Shown: one piece after another, positions 50,001-61,882 of the stretch
How positions within the stretch are numbered: the first letter of the stretch is position 1
How the letters are laid out: every line of letters begins with the position of its first letter
NCBI GenBank assembly: GCA_018389105.1
Contig: JACATO010002451.1
Location: 568,001 to 632,000, forward strand
Origin: Nautilus pompilius
Taxonomy: Eukaryota > Mollusca > Cephalopoda > Nautilida > Nautilidae
DNA: 64,000 bases
Direction of reading: 5' to 3'
Notes under the pieces: generated by a model
The model's input: only the letters and a program-made list of their open reading frames with translations
Told to the model about the DNA's origin: nothing
Database searches by the model: none
Made by a program: the position numbers and the translations under genes

Positions 50001-51194
50001 CAGCAATGAATAATATAGTTTATTTTAAAGGTATGTTTCCATGATGTAAATGAAATACATGCATACACGTCATTAATTGGATTTCTATATAATGCATGAG
50101 CTAAAACCAAAATACTTTCTCATCTTGAAAACTGTACGTGATATCAAAAAACTAATTGTATATTTGAAATCAGCATTAAAAACTACACTAAGTACACCTT
50201 GACATATGCTTGATGAAAAATACTTGTTGACCAGTGTTATCGGCCAGTTTTTCGTTATCCTTTTCGGCGATCAATGACCAACCACTTCGCAGCGTTTGGT
50301 TGCTACAGAGCCTGGACTGACCATATCCCCGGTCTTTTAAAAACTTTAAGTTTTCTCCCTTAAGAAAAGTATTTCCTTGTACTGTACTATAAAGTGGAGA
50401 TAACTGTGGTTTACTGTACTAGAAAGTGGAGATAACCATGGTTTTCTTTGGTTTTTTTCTTGCTATTCATCGTCATCGTCTTTTGCATGAGGAAAAGCTC
50501 AGTCAAAACGGCCGTCCAACGAAATGAGCTGACATGTCTATTTACACTTACGGATTTTTACCCCCCTCCATTTCTCTCCTTCGATGCTTCAAATCTCACA
50601 AATAAGATGAAACATAATTCCAGAGACCTTAGTTACCCAGAGGGTCCAAGGAATCTCTTGTTCTAATGTCAACATCCAGAATAGAATGTCAAATGTAATC
50701 GATCGTGACCCGGACGTGTGTGAAAATCGTTACGAGTCTTATTTCGACTATTTTAGGCAAATTCTCTACTTGTAATTAACCAAAATTAAATCTATTTCTA
50801 AGTGGAATCGCCTTCAGCTGAAAAGTTTCAAAAATGGAAGCCTTAGAGTCTAAGAACACAAATCTCTTGTTCATTAAAATCTCCCACTTCACTCGTAACT
50901 ATATATCATCTTCCATCTCTATAATCTGTTTTCGTTTTTCTGATCATGACATCAGAGAAAAAGGTATTTAACTGCTGTAAAACACAGAATATTCTAAGTA
51001 TGTATGAAGACCTTTTGTATTTTAATCGTTCAAGTCAATTTTATCTATTTTGTATTTGATTAGAAGGAAGGCCCCGCCCCCATCCAGCTTCCGGTTTGAG
51101 CGGACAAGCAGTTCTCCTTTTGTTTCGTTTTCGCGTTTTGTCCTTTGCTTGGTTTGTAATTTTCTCTGAAAATTCTAAATGCAGGTATTTGAAG
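50001..51194. other. No gene recognised
   Basis: AT-rich DNA, short frames only. A near-duplicate phrase, ACTGTACTATAAAGTGGAGA / TACTGTACTAGAAAGTGGAG, occurs at about 50380-50434. Confidence 0.45.
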
Positions 51195-51197
51195 ATG

Positions 51198-51228
<31 letters not shown>

Positions 51229-51288
51229 TGTGTGTTGTGTGTGTGTGTGTGGTGTGTGTGTGTGTGGTGTGTGTGTGTGTGTGTGTGT
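51195..51288. repeat. (GT)n microsatellite with regular GGTGT breaks
   Basis: GT dinucleotides interrupted by an extra G or T at about 12-18 bp intervals. Confidence 0.97.
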
Positions 51289-51479
51289 GACGATGCTGGT
51301 TGATCGTGCAACCGCCGTGTATGTCTAAACAAAATGTTTATCTCATCCTCGATGATTGGAATAAAGAACCAGAAGCACGCCCTAGCGCCATTCGGTCTCC
51401 AGTATGAAAGGTGGTATAGATTACTGATTCTGTTGCGCCATCACTCTCGGCCGAGATAGTTTGTGAAGAGAGGCCAAAT

Positions 51480-51665
51480 CGTTACTTCCATGGCGAGTAA
51501 GGTATTTTAAAGTGACTCTAGCAGGGTGAACGAACCTGTCGAAAGTCCCTGTTAGGACTCGTTCGTTTTAGATGTGGGAGGAAGCTAGAGTGCCCGCACT
51601 GATTCAAACTGGGCCTCAACGTTACCAGTTAAGCAGAGCTAATCCCCGCACTACCCTGCCGCCAG
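51480..51665 (-). mobile_element. tRNA-derived SINE-like copy
   Basis: On the minus strand, GGCAGGGTAGTGCGGGGATT begins near 51660 and a B-box-like GTTTGAATCAG follows at about 51603-51613. A body of about 120 bp comes next. The B box departs from consensus, so this is an old copy. Confidence 0.5.
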
Positions 51666-51789
51666 ACAGACAGCGAACTTCGTATAAATACCAACTTAAG
51701 GCGTTTTTGCTTTCTTTTTGCCAATCATTGAAGCAGTGAAGATCACCTTTCTCCAGCCTTATACGCTTTGCATATGATCGCTATGAGGA

Positions 51790-51955
51790 CTTGCTTGTAG
51801 ATAAATACTGTGGGGAACTTGTTTATAGATGATCGTATGGACAGACCGTTGCCTTGGAGACCTATTTATAAACTATCGTTATGGGAACCTGCCCATAAGC
51901 GATTTCCATGGAGATCTGTCTATAGACGATTGCTTTGGGAAACCTGTGTGTTTTT
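51790..51955. repeat. About 28-bp minisatellite, about six diverged copies
   Basis: Units follow the pattern TATAGACGATTGCTTTGGGA plus AACCTGTC. Clear copies lie at about 51822, 51868, 51895 and 51922 (TATAGATGATCG, TATAAACTATCG, ATAAGCGATTTC, ATAGACGATTGC). Confidence 0.75.
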
Positions 51956-52882
51956 TAAATTAAATTTCATATTTTTCAGAATAACTTATTTGGACAGAAA
52001 ATATTAGACAATTCTGTAATATATCTCTGGTCGATTTCCACTAAAGCCGAAAACATTTCTACTGTCTCTGGTTGGCCTACAACTCTTCCACATCACTGTC
52101 ACCTGTCAGCAAAGGAAGATTTTACCGGTTCGTATATCATTAACTTATTTCAGATTAAGTATTCACTAATTTTCATTTGTATTTATTTTCCGTGATGAAT
52201 AAAACATTATGAGCTATTGATTTCCCATGTGATTTTTTTTAGGCGTATTTCAAACAGATGATCAGGTAACTGTATCTTAATGGCTTCACCACGTGGATAC
52301 GTTTCAAGTTGTTGGTCGCAAGGCAAAAGGGTTCAATAGTTTATTTGTCGCAATCCAGTAATTCTGACGTCTAAGGAATGAATGTTTGACTTTGGCCAGG
52401 TACTTCATAATAGGGGTACAGTGTTCGCCTCCTGACTACCGCTAGACTCTCAGAAGGAAATCTGCCTCAGCAGCCATTCAGGTGTTAAATCTGAAATAAC
52501 AGCTGTAGGCGAGCAAAGAATCGAATGATGCTAACTCAATATTTCCAGGAAGACAGTGAAAAGAATGGGAAAGGGCAGTTTAAAGACTTTTAGAAGAAGA
52601 CCTTGCAAACTGGGATCATGCTATCATTAAGAGAAGGCAGATTTCCCTCCCCACTCGCTTTCAAAATGAGTCCCATTGGGAAGAGCGAGATGTATTATTT
52701 TGCTATATAACCTTCCTACGGAGAATCCAATACAGATAAACTCCATCTAATGAAAACCGAGGGACGCTGCATCTCGGTATATCAGGAAATACCTAATAAA
52801 TAGGCCCGGGGGTTCTGAGTTTAGAGAGGCGACCCCTGACACATTTGAAAACTAAAAAAAACAAACCTTTAAGACCATCTGA

Positions 52883-52921
<39 letters not shown>

Positions 52922-53159
52922 CCCTTAATTACCCCATCCCTCAAAGCTCTGAGTATAATCTTTCTAAGGAAAGACAATTAAAAATATATATATAAATATT
53001 TCAAAAGAACTGTCTAGGCCGCGACTCTTTTGGAAATCGAAGAGTTTAAACGCCGATAGAAAGTAAACACCACAAAAATTCTCGAGGCCCGCGTTCAGCC
53101 GATGCCAAGATATTAATCCATAATCGATGAGGTCAGAGACTAGATAGTGATTTTGTTTC
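51956..53159. other. No gene recognised; one (GA)n run
   Basis: A (GA)n microsatellite occupies 52885-52918. The rest has no recognisable coding or RNA gene. Confidence 0.5.
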
Positions 53160-53187
53160 CTCTCCCTCTCTCGGTGTGTGTACTGAC

Positions 53188-53242
<55 letters not shown>
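53160..53242. repeat. (CT)n array with TGACGTCA core
   Basis: The core GTGTGTACTGACGTCATCTC (palindrome 53184-53191) sits directly before a CT run of about 50 bp. It matches the cores at 30.6, 31.6 and 36.3 kb. Confidence 0.96.
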
Positions 53243-53244
<2 letters not shown>

Positions 53245-54243
53245 GGTTTATTAATGTGCAATGCGTGGCTATAACATCTGTTGTGTAAAATAGAAGTTTA
53301 AACATCAGACTCTGATAATGGCATTAAATTCGCCTCCTCCGCAGTGTCGGAGCTTTTTTCACTCCTCGGGAAATATCAGCTAATTTGTTCATATTCACCT
53401 TTCTGCTATTCGTTTACAAAAAGAAGCCCCCCCCCCGACAGATTCGCTGCAGGTTCGGAAATATTTGCCGGACTCTGAATCTCCTCCGCTCAATTTTTGG
53501 TAAACCGCAGTCGTATTATTAACAGTCGGCGTTTTATGAGATTTCCCGGGGAAAAAAAAAAAAAAGGGTGGGGGGGGGGGGGGCTGATATTGATTTTGCT
53601 TCTTTCCCGTCGGTCGAACCCCTCCCCGCTTCCACAACAGAGAGCCCCGACAAACGGAAGTCTCAGATGTAATTTACTAATAATAGAAACGGCTCTGACA
53701 TCTCCTTAACTCTGCAGCCAGGGCCTGGCTACGGACGGACCAGAGCTTGGAGGCAATGAGATTAATTTCGGAAAACAAAAATTTAAGAAAAAGAAAATAT
53801 TTATTTTTTTTTTTTAGAAAAAAAAGAGAAGTAGAAGGAAGATCTCGTCTTTTTTTAGAAAGAGATTGTATTTACCGCAGTAATGCGGGTCGGTTGGAAC
53901 ACGAGTTCTAACGTGCTGTGGCGTGAGTTTTAGTGTATCCTTGGTCCCTCGGTGGACGGTTAGGGTTTGGAGCGGCATCCGGAGACTGAGAACCCCCACC
54001 CCCGGGTGAGTTCTGATTCCGAGCTCTATAAGGTGGGCCTCAAACAGCCGTGTCGCCTTCGGCTTTCGGGAATGACGACGACCGACTGTCTGACAGGCGC
54101 CCGTCATCATCATCGGCTCACGGACTCAAGAGACTTAATTCTTTTTCTTTGAAAAAAAAAACAACATGAAAACCTTGGAAGTTCTTTCTGGAAACCGACC
54201 CTAAAATCTTAAATTTAAATTATTCTTTTCACTCCGCCCCCCG
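53243..54243. other. No gene recognised; homopolymer tracts
   Basis: A poly-A tract runs into poly-G at about 53552-53583, and a poly-C tract lies near 53427-53435. The 53.9-54.1 kb part is CpG-rich without a supportable gene. Confidence 0.5.
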
Positions 54244-54866
54244 GACACTACTTTATATCAGAATAAGGAATTTATTGGCTTCTACAGATCCCTGCCATAA
54301 TTTGAACACACACATAGACACTCACACTCACACACATAAACACACTTACACACAAACATTCCCACACACACACACATAGACACTCACATTCACACACATA
54401 AACACACTTACACACAAACATTCCCCCACACACACATAGACACTTACACTCACACACATAAACACACTTACACACAAACATTCCCACACACACACATAGA
54501 CACTCACACTCACACACATAAACACACTTACACACAAACATTCCCACACACACACATAGACACTCACACTCACACACATAAACACACTTACACACAAACA
54601 TTCCCACACACACACATAGACACTCACATTCACACACATAAACACACTTACACACAAACATTCCCACACACACACACATAGACACTTACACTCACACACA
54701 TAAACACACTTACACACAAACATTCCCACACACACACATAGACACTCACACTCACACATATAAACACACTTACACACAAACATTCCTCCCCCCCGACACT
54801 ACTCTATATCAAAACAAGGAATTTATTGGCTTCTACAGATCCCTGCCATAATTTGAACACACACAC
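54244..54866. repeat. 60-bp tandem repeat (about 8 units) bracketed by a 72-bp direct repeat
   Basis: About eight units of a CA-rich 60-mer (containing CATAGACACTCACACTCACA and CACTTACACACAAACATTCC) fill about 54305-54785. A non-CA phrase starting GACACTAC and including GGAATTTATTGGCTTCTACA occurs at 54244-54315 and again at 54795-54866, with about 3 differences. A local 551-bp duplication is implied. Confidence 0.93.
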
Positions 54867-56370
54867 ACACACACACACACACTGTCCGCCAAGCGGGCAG
54901 ACTCATTTTTTCTAAGTGTGTGATGTCGCAGTCACGTTATCCGTGATCAAATAATGACAACTTGTCTGCTTTGTGTCAAACACGTAGCCATTCGCCTGTC
55001 CGCCCGCCCACTACTTTCACTGGTCAGATTCGGTTACTGTCTGCCAGTTGTGAGAGCAGCAGCAGTGTCGCTGTCGGACAGACTGGAGTCACTGCACGAA
55101 AATCTCGTCGGCACTCATACGGCCGGCTCCTTGTCCTCGCAGACGGGGAGGCCAGACTTTGACCGGAGCAATGGCCTGGGTGTAAGCCAGACACTGAATT
55201 CATTAAAGGGTCTGGTTGCACTTTAACAGCTTCTCTGACACGTCCCGGATATAAATTTTAATGAGCAACTATGGTGAATCCTGACAGCCCAAATCCCAGG
55301 ACCAGCCAAAGAGCAGCAATTAAAGGCATACGTGGGTGAAAACTTGAAACAAGTGAACACTGATAATTTCATGGATTCCATGTCCAGATATCTACAAAAT
55401 ATACACAAATAAAAACAATAATAATAACCAATGTGGAAAGATTTTAAATTTCACCAAAATTTTTAATTATTAAATAAAAAGCGACAATAACTACTTTTAT
55501 TATGTTTACATTAGTTTTTAAAATTATTATTATTATTATTACTGCTTGCTTGCGGCTACAATCTAAATTCGATCGATTGGGGACCGGAAAAGAGAGAAAA
55601 CGATAAAAAAATAAGTTAGCACGAGTTATTTCCCATATATTAAATATTTAAAAAACCGACTTACTAAATGAATTATTCCCCTTTTGTTAATATAAACCTG
55701 CACTGGTACATTTCAAAAGATGAGAATATCTAAGACTACCTTCGCCTTTTATTCTGTCTGTTCTGCCTCTTTTGACTCTGGTTTTGAGAAAGAGTACACT
55801 GAAGTTCCTTACAGGAGCAGGGAGTTCTACATCAGGGATCACCGAGGACATTTGAAGTACTGTCGATGCTGTTAATAAGGTAAAAACACGGTAGCGCACA
55901 ATTTGTGTTTCTATTTTTAGTTATTTTTTAGCTAAGTTCGCCTCTTCCTTATTAATGTCTTCTGCAGAAAATATCACCAGTCGCATATGATAGCAGCACT
56001 TGCGGGAACATCTTGAATATATATCAGACTAGGAGGGTCGGTTATCTCCCTTGCATCATTTAAATCGCCATTTCCTGTGTCTTTTAAACACGCACACAGA
56101 ATGCACGCACAGGACCAGTCTCCATTAGAAACCCAACTTTTCCCTCAGAAAGTATTCAGCTTTCTAAAAGTAAATTAAACAAAGTAAGGAAAAGTTCTTA
56201 ACAAGAATCGCAAAACTTTAAACAAAATTTTTTTCAATTACTTCATTTTTTTAAGGAAAAGTCGGGTTTTTCAAAAAGAAATATAGGATGTAGATGCCAA
56301 CTGATCGAATCTACTGCGTGTTCACCGTTTTACCAAAATACATAGAACAAAATACAAAACCGATGATTTC
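54867..56370. other. No gene recognised
   Basis: Frames at 54.95-55.23 kb reach 90 codons without recognisable similarity. The remainder is AT-rich. A short (ATT)n run lies near 55522-55540. Confidence 0.45.
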
Positions 56371-56371
56371 T

Positions 56372-56404
<33 letters not shown>
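56371..56404. repeat. (CA)n microsatellite
   Basis: Seventeen CA units. Confidence 0.96.
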
Positions 56405-56407
<3 letters not shown>

Positions 56408-56559
56408 CTTCTCTCTGTTTGTCTCCTTTTCCTTTGTTTTGAACATTTGAGTGATGGAAAGAAAGAAGCGCCCACAGAGCGGATTCTTTTGTTCTTTACA
56501 AGAATTTCTCTATCTCTCTCGTCTCAGTATGCTTGCTCGTTGTTCCTTACCTTTGAGAA

Positions 56560-56600
56560 TATCTATTATTATTATTATTATATTATTATTATTATTATTA

Positions 56601-56641
<41 letters not shown>

Positions 56642-56642
56642 T
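56560..56642. repeat. (ATT)n microsatellite
   Basis: About 27 ATT units with two one-base deletions (near 56580 and 56601) that change phase. Confidence 0.96.
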
Positions 56643-57865
56643 AAATAACTGTTTGCTCCCCTGATCGAACTCTTCTATTTTAAAGTCGTAAACTCGCCAA
56701 CTTCCGGAAAGTAGATGTGTGCAGTTACTGCCGGCCGGTTCTGCAAGTGAAAACTGAGCGGTAGTTAACTCGCTTTGGCTGGTGTTCTCTGTCTTTTTAA
56801 AATTCCTTTTCCTTTAGCATATATATGATAATAATTTATTGGTATTATTGCCATCATCGGTAAAGCTGAATGAATGTGCATTGAGAGGGGGCGGCTGTTG
56901 TTATGATGCCGTCACAGTCTCCTGAACGACTGAATCCCGGAGGCAGGTATATTAATTACCTCTACTGGCTGCCCCGAAAGACAGATAGGGATACGAAGAA
57001 AGCGTTTGTTCAGTTAGACGACGATGTGTAAGTGGCCGCATCGAAACTCTGCGAGACTCGATATAAATTTGGCGTGCGAAGCTTTTATCTTGGAGAATAG
57101 GGGTTAGCGCTGTCTCCCCCCCACCACCGCCCCAGCTGAGAGAATCACTAAGGAGACCCTACCACGGTGGTTAGAATAAGGTGAGCAGTTGGGTAGGGTA
57201 CCTGGCGGTACAAAGCTGAGAACAACTGGGTTTACGTCTGGTGTAAAACTGTCCCAGCAGCGGTTAAGAGGCGTGCGGGGACAACGTGAGTGATGGGGTC
57301 GGCTGACTGCAACGAAACCGAAGCAGTTTGCAGGGATGAAGATAGTAACCTTTGGTAATCTGATTGGGACAGATGGAATGCCGCCACTGATTATTACCTT
57401 CCCGAGCACGCATCTGCCAGCGGTTTTGGCCCTTTAATTCCGGATTTCCACTTTAACCGCTGGGTAAAATTAATAACTCGCCAGTCATTTCAATAACTGC
57501 ATGAAGCGAAGGAATCAGTATTATTATTTTTACTTTTGGGGAGGAGATTTTGACGTAAAGCCTAAGATTTATGTCTGTTTTGGCTCTATTGTCTCTTCAT
57601 GCTGATTTGATATTCAGCAAGTTTTGTAACATCAGGAAAAAGATAGTGGATAAGATGCAACCTAGCCACCAGGAATTTTATTGCTGAGTAATTATACACT
57701 TTTAGCTAACAGACAGAATACTTTAATAGGTAGCTAAAAGTTGACCTTTTTTAATGTTTTGAAATACACCATGTTGTAAGTCCTGATGCCTGGGATGTTT
57801 TATATGTAAATGGTAATTCAATGATAATCAGTATACGTTTTATTTACGTTTTTTTTTTTTTCTAG
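56643..57865 (+). other. Presumed 5' region and 5' UTR intron of the PTCD1-like gene
   Basis: The first coding exon begins exactly at a 3' splice site (T-rich tract, then CTAG, 57861-57865). An untranslated exon must therefore lie upstream if transcription starts outside. The 56.9-57.45 kb part is CpG-rich, as expected of an unmethylated promoter, and contains good 5' splice-site matches (GTAAGT at 57028, GTGAGT at 57286). A TATAAA-like string lies near 57060. None of these can be confirmed without transcripts. Confidence 0.4.
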
Positions 57866-58647
57866 ATGGTACAGCTACCAGCAATCAGTTATTTGTGGAA
57901 TATTCTCAGGATTTCATCAAAAACACAACCATCATTTCCAACTTTGCCTGCAGTGTTTAAATTTATTGAGAACACCCTGAAAATACATTTGTACAAAAAT
58001 CAACTGCATTACTTGCAGTACAGGGGATGTTCAACAAAATCTAGAGTTAAGCCTCCAGGCAGAGAAAGTCAACCTGATTGGCAGAAACGAGAGGATGAGG
58101 AAGCTGAGAATTCCAGCAGGATTGTTGATGCAGCTATAAGGGATAAAAACCACAAAGAGTTAAGAAGGCTGCACAATTGCCAGCTAACTGAGGCTGACAG
58201 AGACGAAGATTGGAAATTAAATGAAAGCATTCAGAACCTTCCTGAAGAAGATACCTTTGGACAGATGACAGAAGCCAAGAAAATTCATAAGTTTGGTAAA
58301 AGCAGCAATCAGAAAAATTTTAACAGAACTTGGGGAAGAAGTGAAAAATGGAATGTATTTCAAAATGAATTATCATTTTCAAACAATCGTCATGCTTCGA
58401 TCTCATCTCAGTTTAAATCATCAAAAGAAAAATCGTTTTTAAATGCAGACTTGGTTGACTTTCAACACACACCAAAAAAGGAAAACACACTTTTTAAAGT
58501 CCAGAGAAAAAAGAAATACAAGCCTTCTGTGACCATAGATTGTGATGGGGAAGCAAATGTTAAGGTTAAGTACAATAAGTGGACAGAAAAGTTTGGTACA
58601 TTGGTGGAAGAAAATAATAAAACAATGATTGAGTCTGACAATTTCAG
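57866..58647 (+). CDS. PTCD1: PTCD1-like mitochondrial PPR protein, coding exon 1
   Basis: First coding exon, 260 codons plus two bases, starting at ATG immediately after a 3' splice site. Residues 1-60 form a probable mitochondrial presequence: almost no acidic residues, several Arg/Lys, and RGCST at 53-57 resembling a cleavage region. The rest is a charged linker, as in the family before the PPR array. The exon ends at ATTTCAG/GTTGGT with two bases of an Arg codon, completed by the first base of the next exon. PTCD1 is a mitochondrial matrix pentatricopeptide-repeat RNA-binding protein linked to 16S rRNA and leucine tRNA metabolism; that role is family knowledge. The assignment rests mainly on the following exons. 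Confidence 0.78.
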
Positions 58648-60773
58648 GTTGGTTAACTTTTTTGAAATCAAGTTATGTAGCACTTTGTTTTTTTTAAAAA
58701 AAAATTTTATGACTATCTCTAGAGATCAGGCCAGTTTTTACTACTACATTCATTTGGACTAACAGATAGAAATATACTAGTGGAAAGTTTGCATAATCTA
58801 CAAGATTAGAAAACAAAAAGAAGTATTTAGATAACTCAATTTGTACAATCAATTTATATACTTGTATAATCTTTGCACCTGATGGCAGTTATTAGCACTG
58901 CAGTTTAAAAAGCCTTCGTTTTTAGGTACCATCTGATGGCTTTTACTCTGAACCTGCTATCCTGACAAATATCCTTTTTTTCATATATTGATTTTATTTA
59001 TTTTTCCATTTACTAATTAAATGTTGTAAATCAAACCAAAGATTGGTTTCCATTTTAATTTTTTTTAATGCAACTTTATGACCTGTCATTTGTGATGCTG
59101 ACTTCCTCATATGAAGAGCTTGTGATGCATGGTTGCCAGCCACCACATATTGAGAACTTTCTCTCACAACATGAATTTTCTGATAAAACAATTAAAAGAG
59201 AGACAAACAGAAGAGCAGGAAGTTCAAAAAGTTATAAAGGGGCTCCTTTCTGTCATAAAATCAAACCTCTGACACATTTGTGCTTTGTAGGACATTTCTA
59301 TGCATTTACATTTCACTGCTAAATGAAAGTTTTTTAACATCTATTCTGGTCTGATTTACCTTCATTTTGTATGAATGACTTGGAATACCTAGAGTTTGTT
59401 ATGTAGCTACACTTGCGAAACCTGAAAAATATTTTTGAATACTGATGTTAAATCAATCTTGAAACTGAAAGTTTACACTAGGCTTTATAATCTCTCTTCT
59501 TGATGACCATAACTGTTCTTCCTTGTTCTCCTTTGAATGGCTTCAGACAAGTAATGTCATTTTTTTTGTAATGAGGGTCTGTGCTGGAACTAGTTTTACT
59601 CTGCTAAAAATCACACTATTTTTTTGGTCCACGTCTATTTATGATCCTGTTTTCAGACTTCAAAGATCACTAAATTGGAAAGAATTTTATTATTAGGGTC
59701 TGTGCAACTAAGCAGGTCTGCTTGTAACTCTGTAATGTCTGTATGTGTCCATGGTAATCTTACACACAAAAAAAACAAACAAACAATCATATTGCATTAT
59801 TACATGATTTTAACATATTTGATATTGTTGAAAATATAGATAATAATGAGCTTTCTCTGAATGAGCTTTGTTTATCTGACAATGAGAATAATGGTTGAGT
59901 CTGGATTTAGCCTACTACACACACACACTGGATGTTCAAACAGCTGGGTTTCAATTGAATATTCCTAGTATAGTCATAGTAAATTAATCTGGAATATATA
60001 AACAATTTTGAAGAGTTCAGGTGGAAATTGCAGCTAAACATTTTTATTGTTCAATAAATACCTTTTCCATAAGTTAGAATAAATTGTTATTTAGTAAATA
60101 TGAATCCATTTCAATCATTACTACATATTTGGTTGAGTCAAAAAATTTATGAAGACCATCTGAACTATGAGAGCTTTGGCTATGGAAATTATTCTCCCTT
60201 GGAAAATAAATGAACTTCTTGCATTCAGGAATGTAAGGCAAATCCTAAATATCTCTTATGAATATATTGTCAATAGATTCTATTACTCAGCCTCATTTGC
60301 ATTAAGTTTCCTCTCGTCACAGCAATAACCTTTCACTGGTCATATTTTTATCTGTCTTGGGTAGACCATGTAGTTCTATTACATTTTTCAGTTGTGTTTA
60401 CTGATTCATGGTTAAGTGTAGGACAGAAGGGTTTAAATAATTTTATTTTTTACAGTCTGTATAGGGATCTGCCAATTGATTGGTAATCTGCCTAATCAGC
60501 CATTTTGCCGATTAATCGATCAGCTGATTATTAAGTTTCTCAGTAGGAGCAGGAGGCCAAAAATCATGCTATGAATTGTACTAATCTGTATTAAGCCATT
60601 TTGATAAATAGCACTTCCCTAATTTTGTAAAGGACCTGGTTTAATATCTTATAAGGTCGTTAAAGAGGAGGATTTATTGTTCAAAATTAGTTTAATAACA
60701 TGCATAAAAGAAAGGTTGTGGCAAGATTCTTGATAAAATTATTAACTTTTTGAAAAAAAATTATTTAAATCAG
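58648..60773 (+). other. Intron 1 of the PTCD1-like gene (2,126 bp)
   Basis: Begins GTTGGT, a weak donor, and ends TTTAAATCAG. Strongly AT-rich, with only about 7 CpG in 2.1 kb. It holds a decayed inverted-motif element near 60461-60540 and short open frames that are not genes. Confidence 0.75.
60461..60540. mobile_element. Decayed repeat built of GATTAATC-like inverted motifs
   Basis: Repeated short motifs (CCAATTGATTGG, TAATCTGCCTAATC, CCGATTAATCGATCAGC) preceded by TAGGGATC. They resemble the terminal part of a small DNA transposon with CCGATTAATCGG-type ends in which CpG has mutated to TpG/CpA. Family not assigned. Confidence 0.35.
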
Positions 60774-60900
60774 GTACCAAGATGACGAGAAAGATGGAGA
60801 TGATGACAGCTATTCATTTCTCCGGCTGTCTCAAGTGAACAGAGCACATGAGCCGCTTTGGTACGCCAGGCAGATAAAGAAACTGGGAAAGGAAGGCAAG
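60774..60900 (+). CDS. PTCD1: PTCD1-like protein, coding exon 2
   Basis: 127 bp. The first base completes the Arg codon split by intron 1, giving an acidic stretch (YQDDEKDGDDDSYSFLRLSQ) and then LWYARQIKKLGKEGK. The last part matches the PTCD1 segment that leads into the first PPR motif (W-Y, then K-x-L-x-x-x-G-K). The exon ends on a codon boundary at AAG/GTAAAC, a good donor. Both neighbouring junctions agree in phase, which strongly supports the model. Confidence 0.88.
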
Positions 60901-60940
60901 GTAAACTGATAGTACTTTAATAAATGCATAAAGTTAATCA

Positions 60941-61041
60941 TTTGTTCTGTGTGTTCCAAGAATCAGATTTAATAATTTGTTCTGTGTGTTCCAAGAATCA
61001 GATTTAATAATTTGTTCTGTGTGTTCCAAGAATCAGATTTA
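60941..61041. repeat. 35-bp tandem repeat, three near-identical copies
   Basis: Copies start at 60941, 60976 and 61011, each TTTGTTCTGTGTGTTCCAAG followed by AATCAGATTTAATAA. The third is cut at its end. The near identity implies a recent expansion. Confidence 0.97.
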
Positions 61042-61840
61042 TTTTCACTGCCTGTCGTGTAAACTAAGCTGATACTTGAACCTGACTATGAGAGGTAAAA
61101 CACGGTCAGGTTTGTTGAATGCTAAGACAGATCAGCTTTTAGAAGGCTCTACTCCCTTAGAAAGAAGAAATTATTAATGAAAAAGACTCCCTGCTAGCTT
61201 TTAAAGCTGATTATGAGCTGTACTTGGTCTCTGAGGGCAGGTCTATTAAGTTCTCTTGCAAACCTTCACCAGAATATTTGTGAAGATCAGTGATGATTTG
61301 GAAATGATAGTAGCATTAAAGTTCGCTCTCCCTCTTTCTCTGAACTCTCCTGATTTGAAATTTTGATTTCCTGTATTATCATAGAAATGGATAAATGTTT
61401 TCCTTTCAGTTTTTTGCTTCACACCTGATATATTTACTGGAACATTTTTAGAAATACATTTTAATGCTTAATTCTAATTAGCTTAAATTAAAACAGTTTA
61501 TTTATTTGAGGGGAATTAACTTTAAAAAAACATATGGATACTTGTGCTTGTGTGTGGAATTTGTTTGTTTTGATTTAATCTTAATTAAGCATAAAATTTA
61601 CATATGTTTGTGAGAAAAAGCATGTGCATGCTGTCATTATGACTGTTGTTCTCTAACACTATTTTTCATTAGGAAACAGATCTGTGTGTATCTTAATATT
61701 GTTTTAGAGATTTCATAAAGTAAAATGAACCAATATCATTTAAATATCACCATATTTTTTTATATCTTTGGGATGCTAAAGTTTTGCTTGCAGATAAACT
61801 GTTTAGTAATCATTGATAATTAGAAGTTCTCATGTTAGTT

Positions 61841-61849
<9 letters not shown>

Positions 61850-61878
<29 letters not shown>
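61850..61878. repeat. (CT)n microsatellite
   Basis: About 14 CT units within intron 2. Confidence 0.95.

Positions 61879-61882
<4 letters not shown>

Noticed and set aside
54272..54783. Cys-rich frames resembling a repetitive secreted protein
   Set aside because: Translation of the CA-rich 60-bp tandem repeat.
58648..58762. Extension of the first PTCD1-like exon to the next in-frame stop (298 codons)
   Set aside because: Splicing at 58647/60774 joins in phase to an obviously homologous exon, whereas the extension is AT-rich intron sequence.
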